64,000 bases of DNA. Source: JBMYRH01 sp049602155 (GTDB lineage Bacteria > Myxococcota_A > UBA9042 > PHBI01 > JBMYRH01). The translations under genes and the position numbers were made by a program. Shown one piece after another: positions 24,401 through 32,788 of this stretch. The notes under the pieces were generated by a model. That model had not been told where the DNA came from. It saw nothing but the letters and a program-made list of their open reading frames with translations, and ran no database searches. Position 1 is the stretch's first letter, and each line of letters opens with the position of its first letter. The stretch is taken from contig JBMYRH010000013.1 in assembly GCA_049602155.1 (NCBI GenBank), forward strand, positions 62,001-126,000. Reading direction: 5' to 3'.

Positions 24401-25162
24401 CGCAAACACCGTAAACGGCCCAGCGCTTGAGAGCGCTTCGTTCAGCTCCTCCGTGACCTCCAAAGCGGACAAGAGCGTCGTGAAGGTACCCGCCGCGGTC
24501 GCCACCTCAATGATGGTGCCGAGCTCTGTGCCAGAGGCCTCACACTCTCCATTGAGGCACGCTTTTCCTTCGTCGCAGGTGCCACATGAGCCTCCGCACC
24601 CGTCGTCGCCGCAGGCAGCTAGGCTGTCGGCGCAGTCGGGTGTGCATGAGCTGCCTTCGCACTGCCCGTCAAGGCAGTCCGCTCCTTCATTGCAGGTTCC
24701 ACACGACCCACCGCATCCGTCTTCACCGCATTCTCGAGCGTCACAATTGGGTTCGCAGCTGAGGTTGACGCACTGTCCGGCGTCACAGTCTTCTCCATCC
24801 GCGCAGGTGCCACATGTGCCACCGCATCCATCGTCTCCGCACTGAGCTCCGTCTGCACAGGACGTCGCGCTGACGTTTGGGTCTTCCGGCGCGCAGTCCT
24901 CGCTGTCGGGGACCCCGTCTCCGTCGCCGTCGGGCTCGTCGGCCTGAATGGGGACGCATTGACCAGTCGACGGTGCGCATTCAAAACCGTCTTGGCACGG
25001 CGGCAAGAGCTCCTCTTTACCCTCTACGCAGGCCTTGGGTGTGCCGCTGATGCACCCCGGCTGACAGCTGCCTGAGGTGTCTGCGGGGATGTCGATCGAG
25101 CCGCAGGCCGTCAGTGCGAGGGCGACGATGAGGATGGCGAAACGCGAGATGAGGTGCAGCAC
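21422..25162 (-). CDS. Giant Cys-rich lipoprotein with fasciclin and lamin-tail domains
   Basis: A 1246-residue surface lipoprotein. The GTG at 25162 is chosen because AAGGAG lies 5 bp upstream and it gives a proper signal (SRFAILIVALALTAC). A calcium-type DGDGDGVPDSEDC motif is near residue 90, followed by repeats of CGDDGCGGSCGTC. A fasciclin (FAS1) domain lies at about 235-365 (GPFTVFAPTDDAFALLP, NGIIHVIDAVL). Many more Cys modules follow, interrupted by a beta domain at about 690-830. A lamin-tail domain ends the protein (LINELDYDNVDYDGQEYLEI). FAS1 domains are adhesion modules and the repeated disulfide modules suggest a stiff stalk, so an adhesin-like role is inferred. Confidence 0.85.
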   Translation of the reverse strand: MLHLISRFAILIVALALTACGSIDIPADTSGSCQPGCISGTPKACVEGKEELLPPCQDGFECAPSTGQCVPIQADEPDGDGDGVPDSEDCAPEDPNVSATSCADGAQCGDDGCGGTCGTCADGEDCDAGQCVNLSCEPNCDARECGEDGCGGSCGTCNEGADCLDGQCEGSSCTPDCADSLAACGDDGCGGSCGTCDEGKACLNGECEASGTELGTIIEVATAAGTFTTLLSALEVTEELNEALSSAGPFTVFAPTDDAFALLPEGTLDELLEDVDALNNTLLYHVLEGAMTADMLSTLDAVQTLMGDELTITVTEDGLLLNDTVQVTATDVMASNGIIHVIDAVLAQASSPPPGALYCFQFGLDCVDLPDAQDCVQAQLDAADPAEVTLYTEVSTCCENASGQCMDWDSVAEDCSEPWFACNAGAEAAGSGEANCTDSRNCIMACPQPAPNEPFDCLRDCYAQMASSEVYFATLKLLQCEAEGATDCAVETVACNDTGPCVPSCAAENACGDNGCGESCGTCTNSNEECSDGTCICVPDCDGAVCGDDGCGGVCGVCADGSSCQGVDCVLDCTPLDDCGDVVCGVLDDGCDGYLNCGDCEDNEACTGDGQCVCIPDCAGKDCGDNGCGGSCGTCDAGGVCEANGQCTCTPDCSGSVNLAGLIFQEGNDISDGYITCLGNDEVYAFSTEANNTFVVGNMVSHVGEQGCEVSMNYRNLSDGVTQHFTGVPTAPGVSSTVFGNSDVAYLDLETGTHSSSPTAEADIIVVCCGATEASAGSVSIVFEIPFIWSVNTAFAEIEGVPFEGVGTDAQCGDDGCGGSCGTCNQATSCNDWQVCECTPTPATICVNNASWAVDSCGNPYELITTCPFGCDGGVCSGCAPACGNSECGSDGCGGSCGACTGGEVCNIAPLIGNQCVCALTDEVVCGANNGLHYADSCGNPTGDPFQSCAFGCANGACQACQPSCTGDGVGGGSYCGGDGCGGQCTCEGGQYCGPNSTCGDCWVDDHCPTGDVCATMNLPTFCADCVVDSDCKGANQACIGYTCSSLEPPTILINELDYDNVDYDGQEYLEIYNHGSSPVTPAQMTNVYLYVINSALGGGNSVSEVIPLAELLTANLPAGGYALLGTNALLDSLNVTVPSLSISPNTLPNAVFGGAGVALVIGALDSEAQFVIDSVHYESAVVSVSGFPAWSAEGSPAPTDSGGGSLSRCANGNDTNNNANNFDLTSAKTPGTTNSCSTGPDGSKD

Positions 25163-25434
25163 AAGTGCTCCTTGGTCCCTTCCGGGCGCAGGCGGCAACA
25201 AAGATATCTTCTACGGCCCGGAGTGTAGCCGAGGGCTCACCTTGTCTCCAGTTCGTTGGCATCGCGGGGCCTCAATGTGCGACTGACAGCCGCGCTGTGG
25301 TCCGAATGTCGTCATCTACCTGGCTCTGATATCCTTGGGTCTCCGAGACAGCCGGTGTGAGCGCGATTTGCTGTGGGGTGGGGGCGAGGGTGGATCTGAG
25401 GAGTGACGTGATAGCGCCCTGATTCAGCATTCTC

Positions 25435-25875
25435 TTGTGCACCCTAGGCCTGCAGGCAGCCTCGGGTTGTGGCAGCATCGACGTCTCAACTGAGTCGGTC
25501 AGCGGCGTCTGTGGAGACAGCGTCTGTGACTCCGTGGAGACGTGGGAGAACTGCCCCGACGATTGCCCTGATCCCGCGCTGTGTGGTGACGGCACGTGTC
25601 AGCCAGGTGAAGCTCAGCCGTGCGCCCAAGACTGTGGAGGAGCGCCCTCCGGAGTGCTCTGCGGCGACGGCGCGCTCAAGGGCGGCGAGGCGTGTGACTG
25701 CGGGGGCGAGATCACGACCTGCACCTCAGACGACCAGGACATCCTTGGCCGTCTAGAGGGCGGCCCCGTGTTCACTGCGATGCGCTGTGAAGATGCCGAT
25801 CCAGCGCGCCGGGACGGGGTCGTCCGCTGCGTGGACTGCAGCCTCATGCTTCAAGGGTGCTCAGACACTTATTGA
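25435..25875 (+). CDS. Small Cys-rich protein, possibly 5'-truncated lipoprotein
   Basis: A 146-residue frame starting at TTG 25435. It begins with a short hydrophobic stretch ending AASGC, then CGSIDVSTES, then Cys modules (CGDSVCDSVETWENC, CGDGTCQPGE) and a C-terminal CVDCSLMLQGC. The lipobox-like region resembles that of the divergently transcribed 25162 gene (ACGSIDIPADTS), so they look like relatives. The signal peptide lacks its positive n-region, a TGA lies a few codons upstream, and no RBS is visible. The gene may therefore have lost its 5' end. The preceding 270 bp (25163-25434) contain nothing else I can support. Confidence 0.5.
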   Translation: MCTLGLQAASGCGSIDVSTESVSGVCGDSVCDSVETWENCPDDCPDPALCGDGTCQPGEAQPCAQDCGGAPSGVLCGDGALKGGEACDCGGEITTCTSDDQDILGRLEGGPVFTAMRCEDADPARRDGVVRCVDCSLMLQGCSDTY

Positions 25876-25888
25876 GGGGCAGCCTTCT

Positions 25889-26314
25889 CTACCACTCACC
25901 GGTGCTTGGCATGCTCTGCCAAGGCTCTTTGAGGGGCAACGCGTCGCCCTCTTGCAAGAGCTCGACGGAGATCTCATCCGGCGAGCGCACGAAGGCCATC
26001 CGGCCATCCCGAGGGGGCCGGAGCACGGTCACGCCGCCGGCCTGCATGCGCTCGCAGACGGCGTAGATGTCGTCGACGACGAAGGCCAGGTGACCGAAGT
26101 TTCTGCCGCCGGTGTAGGCGTCGTCTTGGTCCCAGTTGTGTGTCAGCTCGATCTGCGCGTTGTCCCCCTCGGTCCCCGTCTCCAAGAAGACCAGGGTGAA
26201 GCGTCCGCGCTCGCTGTCGCGGCGGCGCACCTCGGTGAGCCCGAGGAGGTCGCAGAAGAAGTGGATCGCCGCGTCGAGGTCTCGCACGCGAATCATACTG
26301 TGAACAAATCGCAT
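25889..26314 (-). CDS. gloA: Lactoylglutathione lyase (glyoxalase I)
   Basis: A 141-residue VOC-fold protein. Metal ligands of GloA are at their usual places: His5 (RFVHSMIRV), Glu in AQIELTHNW (about 57), His in FGHLAFVVDD (about 75) and Glu in SVELLQ (about 121). It isomerises the hemithioacetal of methylglyoxal and glutathione to S-lactoylglutathione. It starts 9 bp after the stop of the lipoprotein gene at 26324-26914, with AGGGA as RBS, so the two are probably co-transcribed. Confidence 0.93.
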   Translation of the reverse strand: MRFVHSMIRVRDLDAAIHFFCDLLGLTEVRRRDSERGRFTLVFLETGTEGDNAQIELTHNWDQDDAYTGGRNFGHLAFVVDDIYAVCERMQAGGVTVLRPPRDGRMAFVRSPDEISVELLQEGDALPLKEPWQSMPSTGEW

Positions 26315-26323
26315 CAGAGGTCC

Positions 26324-26914
26324 CTACATGTCCGAGCTCGCCTGGTCGCCGAAGCTGTCTAGAGAGCAGCCCATCTCTTCCAACGCGACGCACTCAGCAG
26401 GTGGCTCAGGCTCTTCGCTCGAGTCCGCCCCCCCCGAGGAGATGTCCATGTTGCAGTTGAGCATGTCCACGGCCTCTTGCTGCTGCGCGAGCGCGGCATT
26501 GCCGCACGCCTCGTAGTCCCCGACGGTCGCCGTGCACTCGGAGCCGATCTCCTCACCGAAGGTCCCGTCGCAGGGGACCTCCTCGGTCTCCTCTACCTCA
26601 AAGCCAGCGTCACCCGACGACTCAGCCTCGCACTCGTCGACTGCAGCTTGGCAACTCGCGGAGTCGCCACCGAAGGCCAAGACCATGATCCCCGCAGTCA
26701 TACACATACCGACGCTCGACGCCATCTCGGCTGTCAGCTTGCCTGCCTCCTTGGAGGCCTCGCACAGGGCGATGGCCTGAGCCTCGTCCATGTCGCTGAT
26801 GGCGACGGTTTGGTCGACGCCGGAGGTGACCACCGGGGCGCTGCTCTTTGTGCCGTCGCAGGCCGCAGCGGGGATGAGTACGACAGAGAGGATGAGGGCG
26901 ATAGTGGCGCGCAT
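26324..26914 (-). CDS. Cys-patterned lipoprotein (paralogue of 29409-30056)
   Basis: A 196-residue lipoprotein with an SPase II signal ending IPAAAC (Cys about 19). The body is helical and carries about nine regularly spaced cysteines (IALCEASKE, GMCMTAG, SCQAAVDECEAES, SECTATVGDYEACG, LNCNMD, AECVALEEMGC). The same order of motifs appears in the lipoprotein at 29409-30056 on the other side of the RND exporter, so the two are paralogues. Acidic overall. No known family recognised. Followed 9 bp later by gloA. Confidence 0.75.
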   Translation of the reverse strand: MRATIALILSVVLIPAAACDGTKSSAPVVTSGVDQTVAISDMDEAQAIALCEASKEAGKLTAEMASSVGMCMTAGIMVLAFGGDSASCQAAVDECEAESSGDAGFEVEETEEVPCDGTFGEEIGSECTATVGDYEACGNAALAQQQEAVDMLNCNMDISSGGADSSEEPEPPAECVALEEMGCSLDSFGDQASSDM

Positions 26915-26999
26915 GGTGGCTCCTAAACCGGCAGAGAATATGGTCCCTTGGCTTTAATCGAAATCGCGGCAGAGTGCGAACTCTCATGCTGGCCTGACC

Positions 27000-29402
27000 C
27001 TACGAGATCGGTCCGTCAGGCGCTTCAGTCGTGCCTTCTAGGTAGGACCACGCGGCGATACCCAGCGTCGTGAACGCCGTGGTGCACCCGATCCCAATGA
27101 GCGCCAGCCATCCGATCGATCGGAGCCCTTCGCTAGGCACGGCCAAGAGACTGCCGAAGCCGATGGCTGTGGTCAGGGCGCTCAAGCCGGCTGCGCGACC
27201 TGTCGTGCTTAGCAGCTCGCGAACGCTGGCCCCAGCACGGCGGGTGTGGGTGAGGTGAATGGCGGTGTCGATGCCGATCCCAAAGATCACAGGCAGGACC
27301 ACGATGTTGAAGAGGTTTAGTGAGATGCCTGCGCGCGCTGCGATCCCCAAGGAGAGCAACACACCTGCGAGCAATGGGAGATAGGCTCGCATGACGGCGC
27401 CGAGGTGGCGCAGATCGAGGAGCAAGAGGAGCAAGACAAGCAACGCCGCGAGCCCCACCGCCCACGGACCCTCTTCGCGCACCGTCTTGTAAGCCTGACC
27501 GGTGAACATCCAGGAGGCCGTGGGGTGGTAGGTCGTGCCGTCGATTGTGAGCGCCCCGATCGCGCCTTGAATGGCCAAGACCTCCTCGGCCCGAGACTTC
27601 ACTCCGGCCGGGAAGAGCAGCACAAAGTGACCGACATCGCCTTGGGCATCACGAAATTCAGAGCGCAGCCACTCGGGGAGGTCCAAGGCCGTCAACCCCG
27701 TGGGGTTCAAGAAGGGGAGCAGGCGCTCTGCGTCCGCCTTGTCTCGCCCCTCGAGCGCTCTCATCTTCTGAGTCACGCGGCGACGAATCTCCGCCACGAT
27801 GGCCCGCTTCTCGGTTTGCTCCTGTGGGACGAAGCTGGCGATCGAGGTCACGGCCTCCAGCCGAGGTTCGCGCTCGACCATGGCCTCGAGGTGGCGGGTG
27901 ACCCGCTCCGTCTCAGCCAAGCTCTTAGTCAGCAGGACAGCAGGGCTCGGCGCTCGGCGCGCGACCTCAGCGCGATACTTGCGCTTGAGCGTGTCGACCT
28001 CGGCTGGCGCGGCGATGCGCATGGCGCGCATGTCCCCGTCAAAGACCAGTTCAGGCAGGGCCATCGCGGCCCATCCGGTGCTCATGAGCATGACGCACAG
28101 GGCGCTCCAGGCCCATCGTCGGCCCTCTGCGGTGACGCCGCTGTGACCGTGGGTCTCGCGGGGGGGCCGAGCGTCTCCCCCGAGGATAACGCTCAGCGGG
28201 GCGACGAGGAGATAGACGGCGACAAGCGCCATCACGACACCGACCGCAGCGATGCCACCGAAGTCGCTGAAGCCACGGAAATCAAAGATGAGCAGTGAGG
28301 CGAAGGTCGCGACTGTCGTCCCCGCCGCGGCGCGCATCGGGGGGCTAAGCTGGGTCAGCGCGTCTTTGACCGCGGCAGGCAGGCGCCGCCCTGACCGCTG
28401 GGCGTCGTCGATCCGGGCGAGGGCGTGGACAGCGAAGTCGATCCCGAGCCCGATCAGGATGGCGAAGATGAAGGCGCTGATGAGGTTCAGTTCGTTGAAG
28501 GCCAGGCGCGCGAAGGCCACAGTCCAGGCGAGGGCCGCGAGCAGGGGAGCGAGGACGAGCACGACGGCTCGCAGGCGACGGAATGCCAGCCAGAGGACCA
28601 GGATGACCCCCAACAAGGCGAGCACCGTCGCGGTCTTTAGGGCCTCTGTGAGCTGATTCACCGAGCGACTGACGCCGGTGTAGTCGCCGTCGACGGCGCT
28701 GGTCACGGGCTCCCCTGCGGTCGCCTCGGCGATCACGGCGTCGACGGTCGCCATGAGTGCCCGTGACCGGGGGATATCTTGGGGTTTGAAGCGCGGGTAG
28801 GCAGTCACCGCGATCACCGCCCCATCGGGGCTCTCTCGGTAGGGGCGGAGGTGCTCAAGCCCGTGCTCCGCGAAGAGCGCGTTATCGCTTGGGAAGCGTG
28901 GCGGGGGAGGGCGAGACCTCTCTTCGTCGTCGAGGTCCTCGAGCGCCATCTCTGAAGCGACAGCGTGAGCGATGACGTCCCGCACTTCCCCTTCAAGGTC
29001 GCGCAGCGCGTCGACGCTCAAGAAGAGCAATGCGTTGGCCTCGAGTGCGTCGGTCTCTCGCTCGAAGTCGACCCGCTTGATGGCGTCGGTCTGTGTCGAG
29101 AGGGCCTCGGCGATGGTCCGCGCGACACGGCGGTTGGTGTGCCGCTCGGGGCCGCCGATGAGGACGGTCAGCGCGGTGCGCGTCCCGAGGGCGTCACGGG
29201 CGGCGTGTGCACGCGCGACCTCCGGAGTGTCTGCGGGCAGCAGGGCCTCCATGTCGCCGTTTATTGGGATCTGACCGCCCCACCAGCCCGCAGCGACCGT
29301 GAGCACGAGGAGCCCGACGACGGCGCGCTTAGGGTGCTCGATGAGCCTGTCGATGAGCCCTGCCGTGGCGCGCAAGAGAGCGGGAGCGGGGGGCGGCTGC
29401 AT
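27000..29402 (-). CDS. RND/MMPL-family exporter
   Basis: An 800-residue inner-membrane transporter with two repeats of one helix, a large periplasmic loop and five helices. TM1 is at about 27-45. The first loop contains NGDMEALLPADTPEV. A helix bundle spans about 255-410 with LIGLGIDFAVHALARIDD, mirrored in the second half by FGIGIDTAIHLTHTRRAG. These GxGxD segments in TM4 are the proton-relay type of MMPL/HpnN/SSD proteins that move lipids or hydrophobic molecules. The gene starts 6 bp after the stop of the lipoprotein at 29409. A second related lipoprotein follows 85 bp downstream. Cargo unknown; hopanoid or other lipid export would be typical. Confidence 0.85.
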   Translation of the reverse strand: MQPPPAPALLRATAGLIDRLIEHPKRAVVGLLVLTVAAGWWGGQIPINGDMEALLPADTPEVARAHAARDALGTRTALTVLIGGPERHTNRRVARTIAEALSTQTDAIKRVDFERETDALEANALLFLSVDALRDLEGEVRDVIAHAVASEMALEDLDDEERSRPPPPRFPSDNALFAEHGLEHLRPYRESPDGAVIAVTAYPRFKPQDIPRSRALMATVDAVIAEATAGEPVTSAVDGDYTGVSRSVNQLTEALKTATVLALLGVILVLWLAFRRLRAVVLVLAPLLAALAWTVAFARLAFNELNLISAFIFAILIGLGIDFAVHALARIDDAQRSGRRLPAAVKDALTQLSPPMRAAAGTTVATFASLLIFDFRGFSDFGGIAAVGVVMALVAVYLLVAPLSVILGGDARPPRETHGHSGVTAEGRRWAWSALCVMLMSTGWAAMALPELVFDGDMRAMRIAAPAEVDTLKRKYRAEVARRAPSPAVLLTKSLAETERVTRHLEAMVEREPRLEAVTSIASFVPQEQTEKRAIVAEIRRRVTQKMRALEGRDKADAERLLPFLNPTGLTALDLPEWLRSEFRDAQGDVGHFVLLFPAGVKSRAEEVLAIQGAIGALTIDGTTYHPTASWMFTGQAYKTVREEGPWAVGLAALLVLLLLLLDLRHLGAVMRAYLPLLAGVLLSLGIAARAGISLNLFNIVVLPVIFGIGIDTAIHLTHTRRAGASVRELLSTTGRAAGLSALTTAIGFGSLLAVPSEGLRSIGWLALIGIGCTTAFTTLGIAAWSYLEGTTEAPDGPIS

Positions 29403-29408
29403 GACGCG

Positions 29409-30056
29409 CTATTCGGCGTTGGCGTCGAATTCCGCTTGAAGCGGTGGACACACAGCGGCCAGAGGGTCGCATGCATCCGGGAGATCGGTGTTATCTCGCG
29501 CTTGGAAGCGCGCAGCCTCTTCGATCGTGATGCTGCAGCTCAGCGCATCAATCAGGGCTTCAGCTTGCGCCAGCAGCGCGTCGGTGCAGGCGTCGAATTG
29601 GTCAAGGCTCAGTGTGCATTCCGCCATCTCCGTGCTGCTGACCTGGTAGGGTAAGCAGCTGAGGAGCTCGAAGGTGGCCGCGGGGAGCTTGCTCGCTTCC
29701 TCGATGCAGGTGCTTCGCTCAGCCTCACAGGCTGGGATGTCTCGCCCCTCTTCGAAGCGAAGGTCGAGCCCTTGCGCGGTGCAATTCAGCGCAGGATCGG
29801 TCTGCAGCAGGATGAAGGCGTCGTAGAACGCCTTGCGACGCTCGCAGAAGGCGACGAGCTCATTCTTGGAGAGCTCGGAGATGAGGGTCTCGCCGGGCAG
29901 CGCCTCGAGCCGATCTGCGTCCTCGTCACAGGCCGCTCCGCAAGCGTCAGCGGCGCCGTCATCTGGCACCGTGATGTCCGACTCTCCGCAGGCGACCGCG
30001 GTCAGCATCACCGTCATCCATGAGATGAGCATCAGTTTGGAGGAGGATAGTTGCAT
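29409..30056 (-). CDS. Cys-patterned lipoprotein (paralogue of 26324-26914)
   Basis: A 215-residue lipoprotein with a signal ending MLTAVAC (Cys about 23). Cys motifs align one-to-one with the 26324 protein: VAFCERRKA, LNCTAQG, ACEAERSTC, AECTLSLDQFDACT, LSCSIT, DACDPLAAVC. The start is uncertain: an ATG at 30095 extends it by 13 residues and neither has a clear RBS. 30056 puts the signal peptide at the N-terminus. It directly precedes the RND exporter gene (6-bp gap), suggesting a partner of the exporter. Confidence 0.72.
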   Translation of the reverse strand: MQLSSSKLMLISWMTVMLTAVACGESDITVPDDGAADACGAACDEDADRLEALPGETLISELSKNELVAFCERRKAFYDAFILLQTDPALNCTAQGLDLRFEEGRDIPACEAERSTCIEEASKLPAATFELLSCLPYQVSSTEMAECTLSLDQFDACTDALLAQAEALIDALSCSITIEEAARFQARDNTDLPDACDPLAAVCPPLQAEFDANAE

Positions 30057-30149
30057 CACGTTCGCTTCGGTGGCCTCGGATCGTTTCACTGGCATGGAAG
30101 TATAGCGGGGGAATCGATTCAGCGCGCGTTCTCGTCGCGAGAGCGGCCT

Positions 30150-31196
30150 CTACTGGGGGAGCGCCCACGCCTTGACGTTGACGCTCACCGTACCTTGGGT
30201 GCCGGACTGTGGGGCGTTCGCCGCGTCGGCCTCCAGGCTCATTAGGCCCGCAGGTGACTCGACTTGGAGTCGGACGGTGGCCCCCTCGAAGCGTCGTCCC
30301 AGGACCTGCGCCGTGCCCTCTGGAGCTGGTGTGAATTCGAGGTGCTCGGGTCTCACCACTAGGCGACATGGACCTTGGCGGGGTTCCAGCAGAGGCGTCA
30401 GCCCGAGGGCGCTTGTGGCCACCTCTCCTTCGGCCGTGGCGGCCACAAATAGGGCCTCGCCGGTGAGGCGCGCTGCGATCTCTGTCTGAGGCCGTCGATA
30501 GACGACCTCGGGTGCGTCGTGTTGATGCAGCTCCCCTGGGCTGCCCGAGGTCTCTGCGCCGATGATGGCGACCTGGTCACACCACGCAAGCGCCGCGCGA
30601 TGGTCGTGAGTCACCAAGAGAGCCGCGACCTGTTCACGCCGCAAGATCGTGCGCAGCTCGTCCGCCAAGTCGCGCCGCAGCTCGGCGTCTAGGCTGGCGA
30701 AGGGCTCGTCGAGGAGCAAGAGGCTTGGGCGAGGTGCGAGGGCGCGCGCCAGCGCAATTCGCTGGCGCTGTCCCCCTGAGAGGACCTCAGGGAGCGCATT
30801 CGAGCGGTCCGCCAACCCGACGAGGGTCAGCATCTCAGTGCATCGGGCCTCAGCCTCGGCTTTAGACCACGCGTCCAGGCCGAATGCGATGTTCTCGGAC
30901 GCGGTCATGTGGGGAAAGAGCGCATGATCCTGAAAGACCATGCCGACGCCCCGTCGCTCCGCTGGGGTGACCTCACGGCCATCGATCACCATCGGCTCGC
31001 CTCGGAGGGTGATCGTGCCGCTCTGCGGCGTGACGAAGCCGGCGATGGCCCGGAGCAAGGTTGATTTGCCGACCCCAGAGCTCCCCAAGACCGCGGTCAG
31101 GGTGCTCGGATCGACGGTCAGATCGATACCACGCAAGACCGGGTGTGCTCCGTAGGCGTGAGCCAGGGAGGCGACATGTAAGAGGGGGCTAGGCAT
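30150..31196 (-). CDS. fbpC: Fe3+-type ABC transporter ATPase
   Basis: A 348-residue ABC ATPase: Walker A GSSGVGKST (about 38-46), Q-loop MVFQDHALFPH (about 87), signature LSGGQRQR (about 138), Walker B LLLLDEPFASLD (about 158) and H-loop VTHD (about 197). A C-terminal TOBE-like regulatory domain runs from about 240 (VVRPEHLEFT). Family and neighbours identify it as the motor of a ferric-iron importer (FbpABC/AfuABC). Its start overlaps the end of the permease gene by 8 bp. Confidence 0.88.
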   Translation of the reverse strand: MPSPLLHVASLAHAYGAHPVLRGIDLTVDPSTLTAVLGSSGVGKSTLLRAIAGFVTPQSGTITLRGEPMVIDGREVTPAERRGVGMVFQDHALFPHMTASENIAFGLDAWSKAEAEARCTEMLTLVGLADRSNALPEVLSGGQRQRIALARALAPRPSLLLLDEPFASLDAELRRDLADELRTILRREQVAALLVTHDHRAALAWCDQVAIIGAETSGSPGELHQHDAPEVVYRRPQTEIAARLTGEALFVAATAEGEVATSALGLTPLLEPRQGPCRLVVRPEHLEFTPAPEGTAQVLGRRFEGATVRLQVESPAGLMSLEADAANAPQSGTQGTVSVNVKAWALPQ

Positions 31197-32778
31197 GATC
31201 GTGTCGCCCCCGCGGGTTGAGGTGGACCAACGCGAACATCACCCCTGCGAGGGCGAGCAGCATTAACCCAGCCAAGCCGACGTCAGGGGTCGAGCCCTCT
31301 TGCTGCGCATCGAAGAGGCGGTAGGCCAGTGTGTGTTGGCCCAGGGGTGTTAAGAGCAAGGTCAGCGGAAGCTCCTTGGCGATCGCCAGGAAGATGAGGA
31401 TCCAGGCAGCGCGTACTCCGGGCAAGATCTGAGGTAACTCAACCTCCCGGAGGCGCCTCCCGGACGTCGCCCCCAAGCCTCGCGCAGCCTCCGAGAGCCT
31501 GGGGTCTAACCGGGTCAGGACGGGCTCCAGGGCGTCATGCGCCATCGCCAAGAACCGCATCGCATAGGCGAGGATCAAGAAGACCCCTGCCGCCTCCATG
31601 CCGGACCAAAGGCCCAGCTCACCGATCGGGGCGTGCCGCTTGAGGGCTAAGATCAGGTGCAATAAGCCGACGCCGACCAACACCCCCGGCAGGCTGCTCG
31701 TGAGGTGGACGCCATGAGAGACCCACGCCGCCATGCGGCCCTTGCCACGGGCGCTCAACCACGCGGGCGCCATCGCGATGGCGACGGTGACCGTAGCGCC
31801 GAGGGTCGCGTACAAGGCGGTCCAGCCGGCGGAGGCTGCCAAGGGGGCGAAGGTGACGTTGTGGCGTATGCCGCCGATCACCCAGGCGGTGAGCATGACC
31901 GTGGGCAAGAGCGCTCCCCAGCCGATGAGCACGCCGTGAAGGCTCCAGGTGAGAGCATGCTCTTTACCGCTCAGGGCGCGTCGCGGGAGCGGTGCGCGCA
32001 AGGCACCGACCTCGTCGACCGTCTTGCCATGCAAAAGCCTGACCCCTGCGACGAGGGGAATGACGCACGCCATCGTCGCGAAGGCGATGACGACTGCGTC
32101 GCGGCTCCCGCTGGCCTTGTAGAGCTCCCAGGTCAGGACTTCACAGTCGAGGATGGCGACGGCCCCGAAGTCGGCGACGACGTACAGGATGACGATCAGC
32201 GAGGAGAGCGCCCACGCCGGTCGAAGCCGAGGGAGCAGCACCGCCTGGAACCGTCGCCAAGGTGATGCGCCGAGTCCGCGCGCCGCTTCAAGCTCAGCAG
32301 CAGGGATGCGGGCCAAGGTCGCGCCGACGATCAGCTGGACATAGGGGGCACAGGCGAGGGTCAAGACCAAGGCGGCGGGCCAGAACCCGGTAGCCGCCCC
32401 TTGAAGGCCAAGCAGTTTTCCGATCGCGCCCTCGGGGGCGAGCACCTCGCGTGTCACCGTCGCGAGCACATAGCTCGGGACCGCCAAGGGGAGCAGCGAG
32501 GCGAGCACTAGCCATCGGCGACCGCGGTAGGTCGTCATCGCGCCGACCCAGGCGATCCACGTCCCGATCAACGCAGAGCCTGTCGCGACCACGAGGGCCA
32601 GCGCCAAGGTCCGGAGGACCAAGGGGAGCAACCGCTCCATGCTCAGCGGAGGAGGCGCAAAGAGGGCCGGGGGCGCCACCCAAGCGAGCCCCAAGCCCAA
32701 GATGGGGAGCACGGCGAGGGCGACCGCTGCGGTCGCGCCCAAGGTCAGGCGCCTTGCGCCCTGGGCTGCGCCCTTCAC
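31189..32778 (-). CDS. fbpB: Fe3+-type ABC transporter permease
   Basis: A 529-residue membrane protein with two fused BPD_transp_1 halves (about 55-250 and 320-520). Each carries an EAA-type loop for the ATPase (ELEAARGLGASPWRRFQAVLLP near 165; LSEAARGLGATSGRRLREVELP near 440). This two-domain arrangement is typical of FbpB-type iron permeases. It starts at GTG 32778 with GAAGG upstream, 10 bp after the binding-protein stop. Confidence 0.88.
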   Translation of the reverse strand: MKGAAQGARRLTLGATAAVALAVLPILGLGLAWVAPPALFAPPPLSMERLLPLVLRTLALALVVATGSALIGTWIAWVGAMTTYRGRRWLVLASLLPLAVPSYVLATVTREVLAPEGAIGKLLGLQGAATGFWPAALVLTLACAPYVQLIVGATLARIPAAELEAARGLGASPWRRFQAVLLPRLRPAWALSSLIVILYVVADFGAVAILDCEVLTWELYKASGSRDAVVIAFATMACVIPLVAGVRLLHGKTVDEVGALRAPLPRRALSGKEHALTWSLHGVLIGWGALLPTVMLTAWVIGGIRHNVTFAPLAASAGWTALYATLGATVTVAIAMAPAWLSARGKGRMAAWVSHGVHLTSSLPGVLVGVGLLHLILALKRHAPIGELGLWSGMEAAGVFLILAYAMRFLAMAHDALEPVLTRLDPRLSEAARGLGATSGRRLREVELPQILPGVRAAWILIFLAIAKELPLTLLLTPLGQHTLAYRLFDAQQEGSTPDVGLAGLMLLALAGVMFALVHLNPRGRHDHA

Positions 32779-32788
32779 CGCGGCCTTC

